DNA from: Spongiibacteraceae bacterium
Lineage (GTDB): Bacteria > Pseudomonadota > Gammaproteobacteria > Pseudomonadales > PIVM01
Direction of reading: 5' to 3'
Assembly (NCBI GenBank): GCA_030618505.1
Contig: JAUXDF010000141.1
Span: 1-7,718 of the forward strand
DNA: 7,718 bases
Made by a program: the position numbers and the translations under genes. Below, piece by piece: positions 6,781 through 7,718 of the stretch (its first letter is position 1; each line of letters opens with the position of its first letter). The notes under the pieces are model-generated. The model did not search any database and was not told where the DNA came from. It was given only the letters and a program-made list of their open reading frames with translations.

Positions 6781-7146
6781 CTATGACAAACGTAACTGCT
6801 CTACCGGCTCTAAAGATGCCTGATACTCACGCTCTATATCATCCTGCAATGTTGCTTGGGCAATACCCTTTTGCCGCAGGGATTTCTTCAAGCGCTGATC
6901 ACGCCGTCGGGTACGATAATGTGCCAGCAATCGCTTAAATAGCTTTTCCTGGCTTTCCCCGGCAATCAAGTCCTCCACCAGCGTGATATCAATACCGGTG
7001 CGATAAGCGATCCTTTTCGGATTTATTTTGTGGACATGAAACTCTGCGACAATGTGAATCTGTTGCTGCATGGAATGCGTACAAGCTTTGGAGTAGCCCA
7101 GCGGTGGTGAGGGCGTACGTGTATCAACAACTTCATTAACTACCAT
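6781..7146 (-). CDS. Small basic protein with helix-turn-helix-like segment, function unknown
   Basis: This is a 121-aa protein, or 96 aa if it starts at the in-frame ATG at 7071 (MQQQIHIVAEFHVHK). Neither start has a convincing ribosome binding site. The conserved-looking part begins near the second Met, and the first 25 residues are Pro/Ser/Thr-rich, so the shorter form is quite possible. Residues 41-64 (NPKRIAYRTGIDITLVEDLI) read like a helix-turn-helix of the 'which genes to bind' kind, followed by a strongly basic helical stretch (about 70-95, HYRTRRRDQRLKKSLRQKG) and an acidic tail. This suggests nucleic-acid binding, but that is inference. I recall similar conserved hypothetical proteins in gammaproteobacteria but cannot name a family. 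It has no signal peptide or membrane segment. It is followed by a hairpin and then the TDT gene on the same strand, 251 nt away, so co-transcription is uncertain. Confidence 0.6.
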   Translation of the reverse strand: MVVNEVVDTRTPSPPLGYSKACTHSMQQQIHIVAEFHVHKINPKRIAYRTGIDITLVEDLIAGESQEKLFKRLLAHYRTRRRDQRLKKSLRQKGIAQATLQDDIEREYQASLEPVEQLRLS

Positions 7147-7427
7147 ATAAACTGTCTACTCGCTTATTCATTAGTGCCCATCCAGAAATTAAACAAAGAG
7201 GTCATGGCCAATGCTGATCTTGCGACTTAAAGGCCTAGGAGCTAGATTTGCGCTGGTTATGATCGGACTTAATTTTCGAAAGCTGCCAGTTTCTGCTTAG
7301 GCACTCATTAGTCATCCAGCATAGAATAATCGCAATTTTCACTTTTTAACACTGCCAACACCATTTTGTTCACCGTACTGTTAAACTTCATCGTTTTCCA
7401 GCGATGGATAGCTATAAACTGATAAGC
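7147..7427. other. Divergent intergenic region between the small HTH-like gene and the MATE gene
   Basis: This 281-nt spacer should contain the promoters of both divergent genes, but I found no box pair strong enough to call. It holds a candidate 29-aa ORF (7211-7300) and an imperfect direct repeat: TCATTAGT-GCC-CATCCAG at 7168-7185 and TCATTAGTCATCCAG at 7305-7319, differing by a 3-nt insertion. Confidence 0.5.
7211..7300 (+). CDS. Candidate small ORF, 29 aa
   Basis: ATG at 7211 to TAG at 7298-7300 encodes 29 residues beginning MLILRLKGLG and ending FRKLPVSA. A good Shine-Dalgarno sequence, AGAGGT (7197-7202), lies 8 nt upstream. The peptide is basic and hydrophobic with no acidic residue, which would suit a small membrane peptide. 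It is short enough to be chance, and it could also be the tail of a decayed gene. No homologue is recognised. Confidence 0.2.
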   Translation: MLILRLKGLGARFALVMIGLNFRKLPVSA

Positions 7428-7718
7428 ATGCCAACACAAGACCTTTCATCACAAGCACTGAGTCGCAAGCTCTTTACGATGACCCGACCAATGTTGATCG
7501 GCGTTTTCTCATTAATGAGCTTTCAATTGGTTGACAGTGCCTTTATTGGCCAGCTCGGCGTAGAACCGCTAGCCGCGCAGGGTTTTACTCTGCCAATGCA
7601 TATGCTAATCATTGGCCTGCAAGTCGGACTCGGGATCGCCACCACCTCACTTATCTCTCGAACTCTCGGCGCTGGCAACGAAGTACGTGCCCGGCGACTG
7701 GGAGGACTGGTGATAATG
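7428..7718 (+). CDS. MATE-family multidrug efflux transporter, N-terminal part
   Basis: The first 97 codons are present and the frame is still open at the window edge; full MATE proteins are about 450 aa with 12 helices. Helix 1 (TRPMLIGVFSLMSFQLVDSA) carries the family's conserved P...VD, followed by FIGQLGVEPLAAQGF, the usual loop and start of helix 2. GLQVGLGIATTSLISRTLGAG then matches the NorM/DinF-type Gly-rich segment before the basic loop NEVRARR. These pumps export cationic drugs or metabolites across the inner membrane using Na+ or H+ gradients. The start is uncertain: ATG at 7404 is in frame and adds eight residues (MDSYKLIS), and neither start has a clear ribosome binding site. The gene is divergent from the small HTH-like gene. 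Confidence 0.88.
   Translation, partial: MPTQDLSSQALSRKLFTMTRPMLIGVFSLMSFQLVDSAFIGQLGVEPLAAQGFTLPMHMLIIGLQVGLGIATTSLISRTLGAGNEVRARRLGGLVIM

Overview
The window looks like chromosomal DNA of a Gram-negative bacterium, most likely a marine or aquatic gammaproteobacterium. This is inferred from the CrgA-like LysR regulator, the lipobox lipoprotein, the SLAC1/TehA (TDT) transporter and the MATE pump, together with moderate GC in genes and AT-rich intergenic DNA. No species can be assigned from the sequence alone. There are no rRNA or tRNA genes, no CRISPR array and no recognisable transposase.

Layout from left to right. (1) A LysR-family regulator on the + strand (155-1057) is preceded by a perfect 8-bp inverted repeat (109-130) that may be an operator. 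(2) It converges on a very large minus-strand gene (1200-4985). Between them lie a bidirectional rho-independent terminator (1119-1148) and an 18-bp palindrome (1159-1176). The large gene encodes a 1261-aa predicted outer-membrane lipoprotein: a signal peptide with lipobox, fourteen tandem repeats of about 68 aa of the MopE-type 'putative metal-binding motif' kind, rich in Asp and with paired Cys, and a C-terminal domain of about 273 aa that I do not recognise. (3) A 509-nt AT-rich gap (4986-5494) carries its probable promoter and a 9-bp inverted repeat. (4) A ten-helix SLAC1/TehA-type transporter lies on the minus strand (5495-6529). (5) A 251-nt gap contains a striking 13-bp perfect inverted repeat. 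(6) A small basic protein with a helix-turn-helix-like segment lies on the minus strand (6781-7146). (7) A divergent intergenic region holds one candidate small ORF. (8) The first 97 codons of a MATE-family efflux pump (+ strand) run off the right edge.

The genes do not form an obvious operon. Each has its own intergenic space, and neighbours differ in orientation or are separated by hairpins. The most distinctive element is the repeat lipoprotein. Its repeats keep their acidic metal-coordinating positions and Cys pairs although the DNA has diverged. The middle repeats alternate between two subtypes, which points to growth by duplication of two-repeat units. The near absence of histidine in the repeats argues for calcium rather than MopE-style copper binding. 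The C-terminal domain contains a His cluster (HESSHFGEH) and has no family I can name.
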